A DNA stretch of 5,205 bases from an uncultured Bacilli bacterium (GTDB lineage: Bacteria; Bacillota_I; Bacilli_A; RF39; UBA660). The DNA lies in assembly GCA_944363755.1 (NCBI GenBank), contig CALVVC010000077.1, positions 1 to 5,205 of the forward strand, written 5' to 3'. Positions 5,195-5,205 of the stretch are shown one piece after another (the first letter of the stretch is position 1; each line of letters opens with the position of its first letter). A program made the position numbers and the translations under genes. Below the pieces are notes generated by a model. The model worked only from the letters and a program-made list of their open reading frames with translations. It searched no databases and was not told the DNA's origin.

Positions 5195-5205
5195 CATACT
5201 TCTTC

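Noticed and set aside
1..5205. Use of TGA as tryptophan (mycoplasma code)
   Set aside because: Every tryptophan checked is TGG and all genes are full length under the standard bacterial code; absence of TGA stops in six genes is too small a sample.

Overview
The window is a very AT-rich, tightly packed stretch of a low-GC Gram-positive bacterium. All genes lie on the minus strand, with strong purine-rich Shine-Dalgarno sites and short intergenic gaps. The visible stop codons are TAA and TAG only. Tryptophan is encoded by TGG, so nothing points to the mycoplasma code. Gene families and style fit Bacilli/Erysipelotrichia-like or other Firmicutes gut bacteria; a genus cannot be named from the sequence.

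Reading in the direction of transcription (right to left): at 5167-5197 is the terminator of an unseen upstream gene. It is followed by three 33-bp-phased tandem repeats that run into the promoter of a 450-residue AAA_14/DUF4143 ATPase with a C-terminal PD-(D/E)XK-like nuclease motif (3691-5043). That gene ends in a terminator (3655-3685) that copies the one in front of the gene with a single mismatch over 31 bp.

Next comes a three-gene operon: an unrecognised 161-residue protein (3102-3587), a uracil-DNA-glycosylase-like protein with unusual active-site motifs (2402-3076), and a NUDIX hydrolase (1933-2388, start corrected to an internal ATG). Its terminator stem is built partly from the last codons and stop of the NUDIX gene. 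The combination suggests nucleotide or nucleic-acid repair or sanitation, but the substrate is unknown.

One base after that terminator's T-run a TTGACA-17-TATATT promoter begins, with a TTGTATA/TATACAA operator over its -10 and start site. It drives a YtrA-type operon: a short GntR repressor (1488-1868), an ABC ATPase (647-1495) and an ABC-2 type permease (1-647, cut by the window edge within its last residues). The three genes overlap by 8 bp and 1 bp, so they are translationally coupled. The regulator probably represses its own transporter operon.

The most notable signals are the phased repeats in front of the AAA_14 gene, the near-identical terminators on both sides of that gene, and the unknown/UDG-like/NUDIX operon. 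I see no RNA genes, insertion sequences or CRISPR array.
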